A DNA stretch of 64,000 nucleotides from Sulfurimonas sp. SAG-AH-194-C20 (GTDB lineage: Bacteria > Campylobacterota > Campylobacteria > Campylobacterales > Sulfurimonadaceae), in the NCBI RefSeq assembly GCF_029215975.1, contig NZ_JAEMVD010000001.1, positions 1-64,000 of the forward strand, written 5' to 3'. The position numbers and the translations under genes were made by a program. Position 1 is the stretch's first letter; the number at the start of each line of letters is the position of its first letter. The notes under the pieces were generated by a model. That model was not told where the DNA came from. It did not search any database and saw only the letters and a program-made list of their open reading frames with translations. This document shows, in pieces, positions 62,181 through 64,000 of this stretch.

Positions 62181-62941
62181 AAATAGATAATATAAATATA
62201 CCCGACTTAGAAATATACTCCTCTTTGCGTGAGTCAGCATTTAGGGAAGATGGTAGTTTTATAGCTGACTCTCCAAAGGTTGTGAACCTTGTATTAGAAT
62301 CTGATGTAGAGATAAAAAGTATGCTTGCTACACAAGAGTACTATGATGAGTTTTCTGAATTTTTAGAGAGTAAAAACATCCCTAAAAAGTACCTTACAAC
62401 TAAAGAAGAGATGAAAAAAATAGTAGGACATAAGATACATCATAACTGTATGATGCACGGTATTCGTCCTTGTGATGTTAGTCTTGAAGACTTAGACGAT
62501 GAGGTTTTACTCCTTGATGGCATAACCTCGGCTGAAAATGTTGGCTCGATTGTGAGAAGTTGTGCCGCACTAGGTGTTGGCTCAGTAGTTTTCGCAAATG
62601 AAACGCCACACCCCTTTAACCGCCGTGCCCTTCGTGTCTCTATGGGTTACTCAACTTTTATAAAATCACATATGCATACAGATATAAAAAAGACTATAGT
62701 GGAACTTCAAAGTAAGGGTTATAGAGTCTTTGCAGCAGAAGTAGCACCTGACTCAACTCCACTCTCTCAAGTACAAACACCAGATAAGTGGGTGCTTGTT
62801 ATGGGACATGAAGGTCGAGGAATAGCACAAGATATTTTAGCTCTTTGCGATGAGATAGTTACCATAGAGATGCAAGCGGGTGTGAAAAGTTTTAATGTTG
62901 GCGTTGCTGCATCTTTGATGATGTATAAATTCATGAACTAG
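62171..62941 (+). CDS. TrmH-family (SpoU) RNA 2'-O-methyltransferase
   Basis: 'LLDGITSAENVGSIVRSCAALGVGSVVF', 'VLVMGHEGRGIAQDIL', 'MQAGVKSFNVGVAASLMMY'. Confidence 0.92.
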   Translation: MLIKIDNINIPDLEIYSSLRESAFREDGSFIADSPKVVNLVLESDVEIKSMLATQEYYDEFSEFLESKNIPKKYLTTKEEMKKIVGHKIHHNCMMHGIRPCDVSLEDLDDEVLLLDGITSAENVGSIVRSCAALGVGSVVFANETPHPFNRRALRVSMGYSTFIKSHMHTDIKKTIVELQSKGYRVFAAEVAPDSTPLSQVQTPDKWVLVMGHEGRGIAQDILALCDEIVTIEMQAGVKSFNVGVAASLMMYKFMN

Positions 62942-62951
62942 CCACAATATA

Positions 62952-62999
62952 CCTTATAATGAGCAAAGCCCATTATAAGGGCAGGGACAAAATGTCCCT
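62952..62999 (+). repeat. Tandem hairpins after the TrmH-family gene
   Basis: ccttataatg (62952-62961)/cattataagg (62971-62980), 10-bp perfect stem; agggaca-aaa-tgtccct (62983-62999), 7-bp perfect stem. Confidence 0.7.
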
Positions 63000-63080
63000 A
63001 CAACCCCCTAAAGCTACAAAAAACTATGTTTTTGAGAAAAAATCTGTAAAGTCAGATATAATTACAATAAAGATACTAAT

Positions 63081-64000
63081 ATGAACTTCTCTTCACTCCC
63101 TCTCTCACAAGAAATGCTTACAACACTCGACTCACTTGGATATAAAGATGCTACAGCCATCCAAGAACAAACTCTTCCTCTTATCCTTGATGGTAAAGAT
63201 GTTATCGCTGAGGCAAAAACGGGAAGTGGAAAGACTGCTGCGTTTGGAATAGGGCTACTAGAAAAGCTTGATGTAAAAAGATTTCGTGTGCAGTCACTTG
63301 TCCTTTGTCCTACTCGAGAGCTCGCTGACCAAGTGGCAAAAGAGATTCGTCGTATTGCACGCTTTAAACACAACATTAAGATTTTGATGCTTACTGGTGG
63401 AGAGAGTTTTGGGCGACAGCTCGGCTCTCTTGAACATCAAGCACATATCATCGTGGGTACTCCTGGACGAGTTTTAAAGCACCTAAACAAAGAGAGTTTA
63501 GAACTCTCAAACCTTACAACTCTAGTCCTCGATGAAGCGGACAGAATGTTAGATATGGGTTTTTTAGAAGAGGTTGAGTCTGTGATGGCATTTGCCCCTA
63601 AAGAGCGCCAAACACTACTCTTTTCAGCGACTTATGATGCAGAGATTATAAATATCTCTAAACGCATTCAAAACGATGCTGTAAGTGTTAAAACTACACA
63701 GGTTGAAGTAGCAAATAAAATTACGCAACTGTTTTATGCAACGACTTCAAAAGAAGAGAGTTTTGTAAAAATCCTCTCAGAATTTAAACCTGATAATGTC
63801 ATCGTTTTTACCAACACAAAAGCAGAAGCTAGAGACTTAGCAGAGAACTTACAAAAGAGAAAGATAGACGCACTTGCCATTCACGGAGACTTAGAACAGT
63901 ACGAGAGAAATGATGTTTTAGTACAGTTTGCTAACAAATCATGCCCTATCTTAGTGGCAACTGATGTTGCAGCTCGTGGGCTTGACATAAAAGAACTCTC
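63081..64000 (+). CDS. DEAD-box RNA helicase, 3'-truncated by window edge
   Basis: ATG at 63081 opens an ORF to the window end: MNFSSLPLSQEMLTTLDSLGYKDATAIQEQTLPLILDGKDVIAEAKTGSGKTAAFG...VLDEADRMLDMGF...LFSATYD; absent from the ORF track because it runs off the edge. Confidence 0.95.
   Translation, partial: MNFSSLPLSQEMLTTLDSLGYKDATAIQEQTLPLILDGKDVIAEAKTGSGKTAAFGIGLLEKLDVKRFRVQSLVLCPTRELADQVAKEIRRIARFKHNIKILMLTGGESFGRQLGSLEHQAHIIVGTPGRVLKHLNKESLELSNLTTLVLDEADRMLDMGFLEEVESVMAFAPKERQTLLFSATYDAEIINISKRIQNDAVSVKTTQVEVANKITQLFYATTSKEESFVKILSEFKPDNVIVFTNTKAEARDLAENLQKRKIDALAIHGDLEQYERNDVLVQFANKSCPILVATDVAARGLDIKEL

Noticed and set aside
63062-63376. 104-aa minus-strand ORF
   Set aside because: Antisense to the DEAD-box helicase CDS starting at 63081.

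Overview
The window is a compact bacterial chromosome segment with low-to-moderate GC and small intergenic gaps. Gene content and order (speE-like/coaE/dapF, prfA/rpsT/glmM/lspA/tig/clpP, rnc/aroC, a soxCDYZ cluster, NIF-type nifS/nifU, ccoG) fit a sulfur-oxidising Campylobacterota, probably Sulfurimonas-like; this is an inference from synteny, not a database match. It opens with a 23S and 5S rRNA pair. About 60 protein genes follow, mostly housekeeping: purine, CoA and lysine biosynthesis, ribosome and protein quality control, methionine synthase, sulfur oxidation, molybdenum cofactor, Fe-S assembly, polyamine metabolism, two-component signalling, and a DEAD-box helicase cut by the right edge. 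I see no prophage, transposase, CRISPR array or secretion island. No single feature is clearly a new defence-type system. The most interesting signals are: (i) a 263-bp nested inverted-repeat element directly upstream of an N-terminally shortened SpeE homologue, with a second full-length speE in a separate polyamine cluster; (ii) a family of secreted tandem DUF302-like proteins, two behind a FadL-type porin and one in the soxCDYZ gene run; (iii) a likely small RNA with promoter and terminator at about 7361-7441; (iv) a 45-aa antitoxin-like ORF coupled to a ParE/RelE-like toxin and absent from the ORF track; (v) a strong Fur-box-like 9-1-9 palindrome upstream of nifS-nifU; (vi) a SoxY ending in GGCEG instead of GGCGG; (vii) a lipoprotein caspase-like protease paired with a second lipoprotein; (viii) two degenerate GGDEF proteins. 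All calls come from reading the sequence and supplied translations. No searches were run.
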